From Prorocentrum cordatum (taxonomy: Eukaryota > Sar > Dinophyceae > Prorocentrales > Prorocentraceae), in the NCBI GenBank assembly GCA_963575745.1, contig CAUYUJ010004979.1, positions 1-64,000 of the forward strand: a stretch of 64,000 nt of DNA. Reading direction: 5' to 3'. The translations under genes and the position numbers were made by a program. This document shows positions 29,961 through 41,410 of this stretch, piece after piece; positions within the stretch are counted from its first letter, which is position 1, and every line of letters starts with the position of its first letter. The notes beneath the pieces are model-generated. The model saw only the letters and a list, made by a program, of their open reading frames with translations. It was not told the origin of the DNA and did no database searches.

Positions 29961-30870
29961 GAGTAGAAGCCGGACGGTGGTGGTGCCTGCCAGCAGCCCA
30001 CCTCCGCCACTCCACGATCCTCGCAGCGACTCGCCAGTCCCGGCAGCTGGTCCGGGAGCGCTTCCGGCACGCGTCCACGCGTGCCTGCACACGCGCAGGC
30101 ACGCGTGGAAGCGTGCCTGGAAGTGCTTCAGAAGCTCTTCGTGGGGGTCCCCGGGCTCTTAAGGAAAGCTCTCCCAAGTGTTCAGAGCTGCGCGGGGGAG
30201 GTTTTTCAGCCTCTCCAGAGCTGCGTCGCGCGCGCATTCCAGCATCTCCACGCAGACTGAACCGCGTGCTTGTGCACTTTTCGTGGAGTGCCTCTTTGCT
30301 TTCCGGGTTCTACCTCGTAGAGCTCTTCGTCATCGATGAGCTAGAGAAATTCCGGCGCTGGCTGGAGCTAGTAACTCGTAGAGCTTTCCTTACCTAGTAC
30401 CTCGTAGAGCTCTTCGGCATCGATGAGCTAGAGAAATTTCGGTGCGGGATGCAGCTAGCGAAAAGACACACGCAGAAACACAGCACGCGCACGCGGCTCA
30501 GCGTGCGTGGAGACACTGGAAATCTCGCAAGACGGAGCTCTGGAGCCGCTGGAAAGCTTCCCTGCGTTGCTGTATGCTCTGGAAAAAAGCATTCCTTCAC
30601 AGCTCCGGGGGCTCCCCTGCAGCGCTTCAGAAGCGCTGCCAGGAACGCTTCCACGCGTGCCTGCACGCGTGCAGGCACGCGTGGACGCGTGCCGGAAGCG
30701 CCCCCGGACCAGCTGCTGGCACGGGCGAACTGCTGCGAGGATCGTGGAGCGGCGGAGATGGGCTGCTGGCGGGCACCACCACCGTCCGGCTTCTAATCTA
30801 AAATCCTCAAGCTCTCAGAGAGGTCCCCGGGAATGAGCTAGAGGAATTCCGGCGCGGGGTGCAGCTAGTA
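29961..30870. repeat. Palindrome-family repeats in both orientations
   Basis: A plus-oriented copy (about 29966-30170) is followed by a minus-oriented copy (about 30545-30830, ending GGGCACCACCACCGTCCGGC then TTCTAATCTAAAATCCTC). Between them are unit starts CTCGTAGAGCTCTTCG. The opposed copies make a large imperfect inverted repeat. Confidence 0.7.
30651..30684. repeat. Perfect 34-bp palindrome
   Basis: The half CCACGCGTGCCTGCACG is followed by its exact reverse complement. Near-perfect versions occur at about 27372, 30074, 35698 and 36096. It is the core of the GC-rich repeat family. Confidence 0.95.
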
Positions 30871-31225
30871 CCTCGTAGAGCTCTTCGTCATCGATGAGCT
30901 AGAGGAATTCCGGCGCGGGGTGGAGCTAGTTGGCCGAGCCGACCAAAGGAGACAATGTGGTAACTTTGGGTGGGTTTTGCGAAAATTTGAAAGATGTTTG
31001 ACAATTCATTTTGAGAAAGCAGATTTTTCGCACCTGTAGTGGGTCATGCCGCGTCTGCCAGTCAAATTCTTCGGTCCGTAGCTGCAGTATTACTACCAAA
31101 ACATTTGGAGGAACCGATGTTGGATAAAACAGAAAAGCGTGATTTTTCGAGTTTTTCGTATCTCGCTCCAGAAGGTTTCTTCATGTGTTTCGAGGATCGC
31201 CGTGCAAGAAAAGTGCTCTACGAGG
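30871..31225. repeat. 355-bp unit with inverted ends next to LINE-B2
   Basis: Starts CCTCGTAGAGCTCTTCG and ends GTGCTCTACGAGG. It has GGTGGAGCTAGTTGGC, CATTTTGAGAAAGCAG and TGCCGCGTCTGCCAG inside. The dyad left arm (CCCGGCGG) follows and is interrupted by LINE-B2. Confidence 0.7.
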
Positions 31226-31241
31226 TTCCCGGCGGTTCCCG

Positions 31242-34168
31242 GCGATATGCTGTGCAGAGTATGACTTGTGATGACTCCAGAGCCCGCAATCGGGAGCTTG
31301 TGTCCACACTGCGTCGCCATGCATCTCAATCAACAGCCTCTTCGGACAACACACTTACGATTACATACTCTACTATTCTGCAGGCGCGGAGCAGGCTCCG
31401 AACAGGACGGGCCTGTGGGCCCGACGGCATCTCGGTTGAGCTTCTCAAGTCTCTTTCGTGGAGGTCAGTGCGTTCTATTGGTGAGGTTTTCTCTGATATA
31501 TTCAACGGGCTTCGCCCGACGCCAAGGGAATGGCAGGAAGTATACCTAACACTTATGCCGAAAACGAGCAATCTGGAAACATTGCGACAAACAAGGAACC
31601 TGCTTGTCGGAAATACCTTGGCCAAGTGGTATCTCACGTGTGTGACGATTTTACTGGAACGATGTGTGGAACCCTTCATGAGTGATATGGCGGTTTACGG
31701 TTTTACCAGCGGACGACGCTGCTGGGAGATTTCATCGGCCATGGAATGTATTGCACAACATGCTTCCACATGGGGGCGAGATCAAACGGCGTGGCTCCTC
31801 AGCTGTGACATCGAGCGGGCGTTCGATGCTGTGACGTTGCCGACAGTCTCGAGAGCGATGACGGCCCTTGGGATCAGTGCACGGTTACAGTATGCGTTAT
31901 TGGAGCCTCTCTCATCTACTTCATGCACGGTGCTGTTTGAAGGAGTGACAATCCCCAATGTGCAGTGGGATAGGTCGCTCCGTACTGGGGGCACCGAATC
32001 ACCTATCGCGTTTACTACTGTCACTATTGCTATGTGGCGTGATGTGATTGCTCGCCTGGATCAGCGCGGTGTCGGAGTCGAGGTGCCATGCCATGATGAT
32101 CATTGTCGGTATGCACGTTGGAATCATGCTCTCTGGGCTGACAATATTTTTCTCGCCGCCAAGTCAGCATCGGAGGCGCAGGTAGCGGCCACTGCCTTCA
32201 CTACTGCTCTCAGGGATTGGGGGATGGAGTGGAAGGAGGAGAGTCTCGAGATGATGGTGTGTGGTACTCAGTACACTGATACGGTCACGGTTCAGATTGG
32301 CTCGCGGATTGTTCCTTTCAAGCATGTTGAGAGTTTGAATGTGCTGGGGTATCAGATTCCCAGAAGTTTCACTTCTATCCACACGGATGTGCAGGAGCGC
32401 GTCCAGCAGGCCCGAAGGGCATTCTTTGCGCAGGTGCAGTATTTTACGTGCAGGGCGCTGCCTCTGGTGAAGAAGTTTCGTCGATATCAATCGACTGTGC
32501 AGAGCCGTCTTTTATATGCAGCAGAGGCCATCACGATTGACAGTGAGTGTGTGAGGGTTATCCATGCGTTCGAGGGTATGTGTCTTCTGAGAATGTCAGG
32601 GAGGAGGAAGCCAGGAGATGTGGGGTGGGAGGTATGGCGGCCAGCTGCGCTGACACGAGTCAGGACAATCTTCTGCGATGGGGGTTTCCCGTCGGCTGTG
32701 CAGATGCTGTGTTGGAAGAGCTGGGGCATGATGCGCTCCACGAGGCAATATTTACTATCTTTGGAGGAGGACAGGACGGCAAGGACGGAGGTTGAGGTGG
32801 AGGGATCAACGACTCAACGTGCTAAACGTGTTCGCTTTACGGATGGACGGGGGGAGGATGTACCTGCAGCGACTGTGATGGAGGTGGAGGGGAGGATTAC
32901 GGATATGGAGAGGCGGCTGGAGGATCTTTGCTCGCAGGTCGCCTGTTCCATTGCCCGCTCACAGCCGATGCCCTCTGGAGAGGGAGCTGCCCACACTCTC
33001 AGAGACGAGCCACTTGCCGTCTCAAAGGGGAGGAGGGCCTTTCGAGACTCCCGACGTGCGCTTATGATGTACAATGTTGGCTGGGTCACGGCTCGCGACA
33101 CAATAACAGAGGTTCTACGACAACACGGCAACAGGGCCTTATCTAGTTCGGGCAAGCGGCTTCGTGGAGGCCCTGTGTCTGTGGGCGGTCGGTCTTGGCA
33201 GTTCCCCTACATTCAGTTCTTTGGGGAAAAGTGGTGGGAGTCTGTACGGGGCGATTGGGTTCAGTTCTTGGAAGTATGGAAGCAACTCCTTACACAATAC
33301 AACAAAACTAAGGTCTATGATTACTTTGTGGTGTCTTGGAAGGGCTCTCCTAATGGACCTCGAGGCTCCCCTGAGGCTCGAGAGAAGGCCGATGCTGAGG
33401 CGGTCGACATCGCGACCAACCCTCTGCACCCCAAGTACGACCCCAAAGAGTCCGCCAAGCTTGCAATACGTTATGCTATGATCCAGGAACGTGCGACTGT
33501 GTGGGATATATCCTCAGAGGGTTTTGCTGCTGAGTTCAAGGGTGACTCATTACTTATCTGCTCCTGGCTACAGGGGAAATGGAGATGTGAGAATCGTGGC
33601 TACTGCAAGAGGACAGCTGCCATGATTGATTGTACCTTTGAGCTCGCTGCGTGTTTCAATCTGAGGCCTGCTGCCTTGGGACGTGAGATATGGAGACATG
33701 AATTCAGGGAGGACAATGCACGAGCGGATGAATTGACGCATGAGGCCAGATGTGGCCGCACATTCTACAGAACTCATTGTTATCTATATCCATTCGAAAC
33801 TTATCTCTTACCGTTCGCTATCAGGGGAGGCTTTGATGGCGGGGTTGACCAGCAAGGATCAGGATGTGGTTTCTGGCTTCAGATCGGCTTAATCAATACT
33901 CAGTGCAATCCCAGTGAGATAGGCATCGCTTCCGCGAGAACCGTGGGCCCCTTCCCTGCTGGGCATGAGTTTGCTGTTTCTAGTGCCGTGCCCCTCGTTT
34001 GGAGGGATGTGGCCGAGGCCGCGTGGCTCCTCGAAGGAGCTACAGTCACAGAATGTGAATTGTCGGCAGCCGAAGCGCTGCTCAGCGCTGCCCGTGTGCT
34101 TCTGCGGGACCGGTCCTCGCCCAGCTGCACTCAGCTGGGAACGCGAGTCCAAACAAACAAACAAACAA
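31242..34168 (+). mobile_element. LINE-B2: 5'-truncated copy of the LINE-B family
   Basis: Similarity to LINE-B1 begins at GCGATATGC (31242, matching 16508) and runs to the ACAAACAAACAAACC tail. The left flank is CCCGGCGGTTCCCG and the right flank CAGGTTGACGGTTTACCGCC, the two halves of one dyad. 5' truncation is typical of target-primed reverse transcription that stopped early. Few substitutions separate it from LINE-B1. Confidence 0.92.
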
Positions 34169-34203
34169 ACCAGGTTGACGGTTTACCGCCGGTTCTCAGT
34201 TGA
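31243..34203 (+). CDS. LINE-B2 ORF2, 5'-truncated: reverse transcriptase and permuted RNase H-like domain, frame intact
   Basis: About 986 codons without interruption, starting just upstream of RT. The frame even extends upstream into flanking repeat to an ATG at 31039, which is fortuitous. RT motifs: GRACGPDGIS, TLMPK, YGFTSGRRCWE (the Trp that is a stop in LINE-B1), CDIERAFD, RTGGTESPIAF, LWADN (WADN at 32134-32145). The middle segment has GGRSWQF and GEKWWESVRGDW. RNase H-like: Asp codons at 33544 (GDS), 33727 (RADEL), 33835 (FDGG), Glu at 34057 (ECELSAAE). The element supplies no stop codon: the frame crosses the 3' junction and ends at TGA 34201-34203 in the target. No endonuclease is present. 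Confidence 0.9.
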   Translation, partial: RYAVQSMTCDDSRARNRELVSTLRRHASQSTASSDNTLTITYSTILQARSRLRTGRACGPDGISVELLKSLSWRSVRSIGEVFSDIFNGLRPTPREWQEVYLTLMPKTSNLETLRQTRNLLVGNTLAKWYLTCVTILLERCVEPFMSDMAVYGFTSGRRCWEISSAMECIAQHASTWGRDQTAWLLSCDIERAFDAVTLPTVSRAMTALGISARLQYALLEPLSSTSCTVLFEGVTIPNVQWDRSLRTGGTESPIAFTTVTIAMWRDVIARLDQRGVGVEVPCHDDHCRYARWNHALWADNIFLAAKSASEAQVAATAFTTALRDWGMEWKEESLEMMVCGTQYTDTVTVQIGSRIVPFKHVESLNVLGYQIPRSFTSIHTDVQERVQQARRAFFAQVQYFTCRALPLVKKFRRYQSTVQSRLLYAAEAITIDSECVRVIHAFEGMCLLRMSGRRKPGDVGWEVWRPAALTRVRTIFCDGGFPSAVQMLCWKSWGMMRSTRQYLLSLEEDRTARTEVEVEGSTTQRAKRVRFTDGRGEDVPAATVMEVEGRITDMERRLEDLCSQVACSIARSQPMPSGEGAAHTLRDEPLAVSKGRRAFRDSRRALMMYNVGWVTARDTITEVLRQHGNRALSSSGKRLRGGPVSVGGRSWQFPYIQFFGEKWWESVRGDWVQFLEVWKQLLTQYNKTKVYDYFVVSWKGSPNGPRGSPEAREKADAEAVDIATNPLHPKYDPKESAKLAIRYAMIQERATVWDISSEGFAAEFKGDSLLICSWLQGKWRCENRGYCKRTAAMIDCTFELAACFNLRPAALGREIWRHEFREDNARADELTHEARCGRTFYRTHCYLYPFETYLLPFAIRGGFDGGVDQQGSGCGFWLQIGLINTQCNPSEIGIASARTVGPFPAGHEFAVSSAVPLVWRDVAEAAWLLEGATVTECELSAAEALLSAARVLLRDRSSPSCTQLGTRVQTNKQTNQVDGLPPVLS

Positions 34204-34930
34204 CCCACCCAGCCCGGGCGGACAATGTGACGACTCTGGGTCGATCTAGCTAATTTTAGAATGATATTCGACCATTCATTTCGAGATAGACAAGATATTC
34301 CCGGAGAGCTTTCTGAGAGTTAGAGGGTTCTAGATAAGAAGCCGGACGGCGGTGGTGCCCTCCAGCAGCCCACCTCCACCGCTCCACGATCCCCGCGGCA
34401 ACTCGCCCGTGCCGGCAGCCCGTCCGGGAGCGCTTCCGGCGCGCGTCCACGCGTGCCTGCCCGCGTGCAGGCACGCATGGAGGCGTGCCTGGCAGCTCTT
34501 TCGAAGCGCTCGAAGGGAGCCCCCCAGAGCTCCCCAGAAAAGATTGGCGCCGGCGGTGAACCGTCAACCTGGTCACCGCCGGGAACCTCGTAGAGCTCCT
34601 TGCACGCGCAACAATGCTCAGGCAGACAGCTTCTCGGAGCATTTTTAGAAAAACGTCAAATTGACATTTCTGGGTGTCAACATGGAGCCGGTTCCCGGAA
34701 GTGAACTGATACTAAAACTGGAACTAGAGAGCTGAGCTGCTCTGGGAATAAAGCTTGTATGCCAATGCTCGGCGTAAAATCTGCCTTCTCAGAATGAATG
34801 CTCCAATATCTTCCAAATCTTAGCAACACCGACCCAAAGTTGTCACATTACCTCTTCTGGTCGGGTCGGCCAACTAGCTCCACCCCGCGCCGGAATTCCT
34901 CTTAGCTCATCGATAACGAAGAGCTCTACG
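34169..34930. repeat. Dyad right arm, palindrome-family copy and inverted unit
   Basis: The right arm of the LINE-B2 target is followed by a palindrome-family copy (about 34330-34545) and an intact inverted dyad (listed separately). A reversed ~350-bp unit comes next (about 34640-34930, with CCAACTAGCTCCACCCCGCG and GAAGAGCTCTACGAGG). Noncoding. Confidence 0.65.
34540..34600 (-). repeat. Intact (empty) target dyad, minus orientation
   Basis: Arms CCGGCGGTGA (34550-34559) and TCACCGCCGG (34573-34582) with loop ACCGTCAACCTGG, followed by CCTCGTAGAGCTC. It is the exact inverse of the plus-strand sites. Confidence 0.85.
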
Positions 34931-36340
34931 AGGTATTCCCCGTCCCCGAGGGTTTCTTCGCTCTCCGGGTTTTTCCCGGAGAGCTCTCTGAGAGCTAGAG
35001 GGTTTTAGATTAGAAGCCGGACGGTGGTGGTGCCCGCCAGCAGCCCATCTCCGCCGCTCCACGACCCTCGCAGCTACTCGCCCGTGCCGGCAGCCCGTCC
35101 GGGAGCGCTTCCGGCACTTGTCCACGCGTGCAGGCACGCATGGAGGCGCCCCTGGCAGCGCTTTCGAAGCGCTTCAGGGGAGCCCCCCAGAGCTCCCCAG
35201 ACAAGATTCCCCGTCCCCGAGGGTCTCTTTGCTCTCCAGGTTTAACTCGTAGAGCTTCCCGTAGCTAGTTGCTGGAAGCTTACGAGTACCTCGTAGAGCT
35301 CTTCGTTATAATTCGTAGAGCATCCCTTAGCTAGTTGCTGGAAGCTTAAGAGTCATTCCGGGGCGCTTAAGAGTCATTCCGGGGCGCCGGAGAGCTAGTT
35401 GCCAAGAAAAATCTCGACGGACCCTTTGGTGACTTGTGGTCGGTTGAAAATTTTGTTCTCGAAATTCAAAAATTCGGTAGAGCTCTAGTATTTTTCCGTG
35501 ATATTCGATCATATTCCCGCTCGCCGTCTTCATCTCAGCTCGATCGGGTAGATACTTGGTAGCGTCCAAAACCCGGAGAGCAAAGATATCACACACCGGA
35601 AAGCTTTCCTGGCGAGCCCTCGGACGCTCTCGTGAAGCGCTTCTGGAGCTCTGGGGGGCTCCCCTGCAGCGCTTCCGAAGCGCTGCCAGGAACGCTTCCA
35701 CGCGTGCCTGCGCGCGTGCAGGCGCGCGTGGACGCGTGCCGGAAGCGCTCCCGGACGGGCTGCTGGCACGGGCGAACCGCTGCGGGGATCCTGGACCGGC
35801 GGAGGTGGGCTGCTGGCGGGCACCACCACCGTCGGGCTTCTAATCTAAAACCCTCTAGCTCTCAGAGAGCTCTCCGGGAATTACGGCCAAAAAGCATCCC
35901 GGCGGGATCGGCTGTTTCGAGTCATCTTGATACGCGTTGACGGTTTTTTTCCGGGAGAGCTCTCTGGGAGCTAGAGGGTTTTAGATTAGAAGCCGGACGG
36001 TGGTGGTGCCTGCCAGCAGCCCATCTTCGCCGCTCCAGAATCCCCGCAGCGACTCGTTTGAGCCGGCAGCGGGTCCGGGAGCGTTGCCGGCACGCGTCCA
36101 CGCGTGCCTGCACGCGTTCAGGCACGCATGGAAGCGTGCCTGGCAGCGCTTCAGAAGCGCTTCAGGAGAGCCCCCGAGAGCTCCCCAGGAAAGATGTCCC
36201 GTGCTCGAGGGTCTCTTCGCTCTCTGGGTTTTTCCCGGAGAGCTCTCTGAGAGCTAGAGGGTTTTAGATTAGAAGCCGGACGGTGGTGGTGCCCGCCAGC
36301 AGCCCATCTCCGCCGGTCCAGGATCCCCGCAGCGGTTCAC
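34931..36340. repeat. Cluster of palindrome-family repeats in both orientations
   Basis: Plus copies at about 34970-35240, 35945-36235 and 36236-36330; a minus copy at about 35560-35880. Each plus copy is led by GAGAGCTCTCTGAGAGCTAG and TTTTAGATTAGAAGCCGG. Short pieces of the CGCTGGAGAGCTAG linker lie between. Long GC-rich frames here are not supported as genes. Confidence 0.7.
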
Positions 36341-39300
36341 CTGCAGGTCTCGGGAGATGGGGTTCTGCCTGATCAACGCGGCGGGCGTGGTGGGCATGAA
36401 AAACGTGCTAGGATCATCAGAAGAGGTATGAGCGAGGCCCTTGCGGCCACTATGGGTATCTTGGGACTCCTGCTGGCCAACGCCTTTGGGGCCCCGAGGC
36501 ACAGGAAGGAGGAGGGGGACACTACGTGGAGGAGTACGAGGGGCTATGAGCATGTATATGACTATCTTGCGGTACCCAAATCTTGGATGCTCCCACCAAC
36601 AACTACTACTTGGCTTATCCCTGAGGCCGCTGGAAGAAAGAGAGTTTTGGAAGGAGATTTGTTATTAGACACGTTCTGGAGTGACCATGAGCTTTTTTCA
36701 TTCACTGCTCCGAGCATCGAGGACATGCAGTTGGACCGCGCAAGTTGCCTACCCAGGAAAATGGCGCACTGGCAAGTGGACCCTGGCGTGCCTTCCCGTG
36801 ATGCTGCTGCGCTTTTCGACCGTGCCCTCCTCCCCAGCTCACACATCTTCTGCAGTGCATCCGACACAGACGTAAGGGAGGTGGTGGGTACCAAACAGTA
36901 TCACGAGGAGGTGGTTTTGGAGATGGAGGAGAACGACAAGGAAAAGAAGGAGAAGGACAGAAGGACGACGAGGAGGATGGCGGAGAACAGCGTGATGGGC
37001 ACACCCCTGGAGTCCATGAGTGACGGCCTCCTGAAGGCCGCGGAGTTAGCCCCGACAGGGGCCCAGAGGAAGAGCTCAGGGACACCCAGATGGTCTGAGG
37101 AGCACGTACAGATCAGACAGGCGCACTATGCTTTGCATAAGATGTGGAAGAGAGGGGAGGTGGATGAGGAGACGTTCAAGTGCAGTAGGAGGAGGTGGAA
37201 CAAGGTGAGGAGGGCCAGGAAGAGAGAGTGCATCGAACATGCCTATCGAGATGGAAGGAAGCGTACACCGATTGTTCGGAGTTTGATTATTGACGGGGCC
37301 CCATGCTCAGATCGAAGTAAATGGACTGAGGCCCTCCGTCGACACGGCCTCGCTAGATGCTCCAGCGAGGATGAGAAGTCACGTGCTGTGCACTGCCGGA
37401 GGGAGCTGAGGAAGAGGGCGGAGGAGGAGATGAGGAAGGCAGGAAGTGCCAAGTGCCCGTTGGACATGGGGGTGCTGCTCCAGACTCGTGCGAAGTTGAA
37501 AGTGGGAAGGGCGGTTGGGTCAGACGGCGTTTCGGCCGCCATGCTCAAGACACTCTCTTGGGAAACACTCTGTCTTGTACTTCAGGCCTTTCAGTCCCTT
37601 TATCAGCGCCAGATTGTCACACCAGACTCGTGGAGAAAGACCCTTGTTACGGCCATCCTGAGAAACAAGCTGAAGTGTTCCCTGGACGAATCCAGGGGGC
37701 TAGTGTTACTCAGTGTCTTCGGTAAATGGTACAGCGGGTGCCTCGCCCACCTAATTCAACGGCACATCAGAGCGAGGGGATCGGGATAATTTGTCCGATG
37801 CTATGGCTTTGTGCCGGAGCGTATATGTCATGAAGTAGCGGCGGGTCTTAAAAACGCCTGCCGCCATGCTGCCCAGTGGGGAAAGTCACATGTGCTCCGC
37901 CTCGCCAGTCTCGACGTGGCATGTGATTTTGATTCCTTTGCGGTACCTGTGGCTGCACATGCTCTGGATTATATTGGCGTCAAACATCAGCTTGCATGCG
38001 CATTACTTGAGTGCTATCTCGTCAACGAGGCGGAGTTCCGCTTCCAAGAGGTGTCGACAGCTGGTGTACCTTGGAACCGATGCGTCTGCGCGGGCTCGCT
38101 CGAGGCACCTGCCTTGTGGATCGCCCTCTCCATTGCTGTCTTTGATGAGGCTGCGAAGGGGTGGCAGGAGAAGGGTTGGGGGTGGTCTCTCTCGGATGCG
38201 GGTGCAAGTGTACGCAGCTGCGAACATCGGGACTGGAAAGTCACTAACATGTTGTGGGCCGATAATGTGATTTTGCTTGCTGCCAGTTCATTCCAATTGA
38301 CAAGCATGATTGCCGACATGACGTATGCCCTACGTCGCTTTGGGTTCGAGTGGAAAGAGAGCAGTCTTGAATATATGAAGCTAGGGTGTGATCATGATTT
38401 GGAAGTGCCTTTCATTCTTCCAACAGCTGGCCCAAGGGAGGGCCATGGAAGTCTGAGCAGTGCAAGCCATCTCCAGCTGTTTGAGCAGGAGAGGCGCACA
38501 CATGAGCACAACGTATTGCCACACGACATCAAACTCAAACAGGTTACGAAGATGGAGATCCTGGGTACTATGCTGGATAGAGAGTTCAAAACACATGTGG
38601 ATTTTGTTCACAGAATGAAAGAAATGGACAAAGCATTCTGGAGTGCCCGCCCCTTTTTCATGAACAGGCAGATCGCGATGAAAAAGAAAACCAGAAGATA
38701 TGTCACGATGGTGCAAACGCGCTTTTTGTATGGCATTGAGGGCGTCACCATCGGTACAAGCACGTTGAAGTACATCCATGCACGTGAGGGCGAGTTCCTG
38801 TCAAAATTGGTATGGCGCAGGAAAAAGCCTGAGACTGGTTGGTCCATGTTTGGCCGACGCATGTTCGACATGGGGAGGGAAATTTTGCAGAAGATGGGCA
38901 ATCCCAGCCTGGTCCAACTCACGCTCTACAAACAGTGGATGTGGGCCAAAGATGTTGCGCTATCTTGTTTCCCAGTTGAGTTGGATGGCCCGCCAGACTT
39001 CGTGCATAATGAACCCTCTGTGACGGGGGGTTCTCAAGAGCTTGGGGAGTCTGAAGGGAGGAAATTACCTGGTGAGGAGCAATCGCAACAGCATACCTGG
39101 AATCGCCGCAAACGTACCACACAATATGCGAGACAATGTCAAGAGGACCAAAAGCGGAGACGTGTTACCCTGGGGACCACCTTACCCACGGAGGCTGGCC
39201 CTGGGGGGGCTGGAGAGTTCCCCGAGGGACCGCGGACGAAAGTCAGAAAGATCATGTCAACCAGATCGAATCTCGGGACGGCTTTACAGGCACGTGCTCT

Positions 39301-40415
39301 TATGCTTGTGGGAGGGAGGCAATGGAGTGATCAAATCGGCGCTTTCTGTGCCAGCGTGGGCACACAGTCGGCGAGATTGCTCACCCGTAAGTGCGGGTGG
39401 ACAGAGCGGTGCTTTCACGTCTTGGGCTTCGCTCTTTGAACATGTTGGCACCGAGATCTGGATGACTGGCACTTTGGGCTGGACGTAAAGGGACTGGATC
39501 AGATTCCGTAAAGACGTTTGCACACACTATGAAGTACAACATAACAGATTCAAATACTTTGTTCTGAAGAAGCCGCAGACACATTACTGTAAGCAGGAGG
39601 AGGAGGCGAAGGATAAGGATAGCAAGGCGGAACAGAGAGCTATTAGGTTGGCCAGAGTCTTTGAAAAACAAGCGAAGTGGCTGTTTGACAGGCATTCGCT
39701 CGCAGTCAAACTTGCGGGTGACTCGCAGGTGGTGATCAACTGGCTCTTAGGGGTGTGGCAGACCTCTAACCTTGTATATTCTAACACGTTGCATGAGGCA
39801 CAAAATGAGTTGTATGAGTTAACCACCATTGCCAATATGAGACCTCCGAATGCTGGGCACAACATTATCAAATGGGTGTACCGTGAAGGGAATGAAAGGG
39901 CGGACGAGTTGACCTGGGAAGCACGAAGGGGCAACACGGGACGAAGATACAAACATGACATCATTCAGGAGATCCGTAATCACAACATTAAAATCAATGC
40001 TCTTCGTGGTGCATTCGACGGAGGGCGGTCCGAATTGGGTGTTAGATGTGGTTGGCTTATTGACGTGCATGCTTATTATTTCTCCCCCTCCCTCTCTTCT
40101 TCTTCCGAGCTGATTGGTTATGACCACGCACCGATCTTGATCAATAACATTATGGCTGACGCCTTCCTTCTCCCTCCCAGCTGCACTGTAACACAAGCCG
40201 AAATGAGAGCTGCCTGCCGCCTACTCTCTGGCTTGCAAGAGTTCGTGCGTTTGGCATGCCTCTGCTAGCCCACGCGAGTACGTGCGTTTGGCATGTTCTC
40301 CGCCTGCCCGCACCCTGGACTGAAAGAGCTCGTGCTTTTGGCATGTCTCTGCCTGTTGTGGTAACTTGGCCTGCGGCCCTGGCGGCCGCTGCCGGGTCTG
40401 ACCGCAAACCGCAAA
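36341..40415 (+). mobile_element. LINE-C1: 5'-truncated non-LTR retrotransposon
   Basis: The element starts within the EEP domain and runs through RT and the RNase H-like domain to a tail with ACCGCAAACCGCAAAAACC (40400-40418), joined to AAGGTTGACGGCTTACCGCC, the dyad right arm. The left edge is uncertain: it abuts a palindrome-family repeat, not a left dyad arm, so the left flank may have been rearranged. Confidence 0.85.
36428..40268 (+). pseudogene. LINE-C1 ORF2: endonuclease C-terminus, reverse transcriptase and permuted RNase H-like domain, broken
   Basis: The endonuclease end is visible in YDYLAVPKSW and FWSDHELFSF (about 36550-36705). The RT has VGRAVGSDGVSA (about 37502), YGFVPER, motif A SLDVACDFDSF, motif B CAGSLEAPAL and motif C LWADN (WADN at 38255-38266). 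A TAA at 37787 stops the frame within RT but the same frame continues. A frame change lies in the middle segment (about 39300-39440) and a further TAA at 39486. From 39489 the frame is open again: WIRFRKDV and FKYFVLKK, then Asp codons 39720 (GDS), 39903 (RADEL), 40017 (FDGG) and Glu 40200 (QAEMRAA). A Ser/Pro-rich loop again lies between FDGG and the Glu. Confidence 0.86.
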
Positions 40416-41410
40416 AACCAAGGTTGACGGCTTACCGCCAGCTTCCATTTTTCCTCTATCTGAAACATGTTTCGCGAAATTCATTCATTCGTTAGAGCTC
40501 TAGTATTTTCCCCCATGTCCGATTCTGCTCCCGCGGGCCATCTCAATCTCAGGTGGATCGGGTACAGATTACTGTCGAAAAGCATGTTGGCGGGATCGGC
40601 TGTTTAGTGTCACTTTGGCAGGTGCTGTCGGTTTCCCAACTTAACTCGAGCTGCAGTTTAGCTACAGAGCTGTTCGGCACAGCAATCGAAAGGGAATCAG
40701 CAGCAGCACTAGTCTCGAGTATCCAAATGCCCGAACTCGGTCTGCTAGCAAGGCTGGGTCCGAAAAACTATTGGTATGCTGCTTTTTTTTAGAGATGATG
40801 ATGAGTTTCTTGTTGTAGCTCGAGCTGCAGTTGAGCTACGGAGCGGTTCGGTGCAGAAATCGGGGGGGAATATGACCAGAGGCGCTACCCCGAAGTATCT
40901 AGATGCCCGAACTCGGTGTACTACCAGAGCTGGGCCCGAACAACTTTTCGTACCATGTTTTTCCAGATATCATGATGAATTTCTGGATGTAGCTCGAGCT
41001 GCAGCTGATCTACAACAGCTGTCCGGCACAGCATTAGGAAGAGAATGAGCGCAGCATTAGGAAGGGAATGAGCAGAAGAGCTAGTTTCGAGTATCTAGAT
41101 GCCCAAATTCGATCTGCTACCAAAGCTGGGTGCTTTTCGTACTCTGCTCATTTTCAGAGATGATCATACTCTCTGGAGATTACTTGAGCTGCAAATGAGC
41201 TACAGAGCTGTTCGGCGCAGCAATCGAACGGGAATCTGCTTCCAGAGTTGGAACAGAACAACTATTCGCACTCTATTCATTTTTCAGAGATGACGACGCC
41301 TCTCTTGATTAGAGCTGTTCGGCACAGCAATTGGACGACGATCATCAGGAGCGCTAGTTGCAATCATCTACATGTTTGAATTCAGTCTGCTACCAGAGCT
41401 GCAACGAAAA
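40416..41410. repeat. Dyad right arm and diverged ~150-175-bp repeats
   Basis: After the dyad right arm come diverged tandem units with GAGCTACAGAGCTGTTCGGC at about 40658, 41197 and partial forms at 40834, 41010 and 41312. They resemble the ~175-bp family but are more diverged and partly shortened. No gene is seen. Confidence 0.6.

Noticed and set aside
31039-31242. Protein start at ATG 31039 as a host-LINE fusion gene
   Set aside because: The upstream 68 codons lie in the noncoding ~350-bp unit and dyad; the frame is open by chance.
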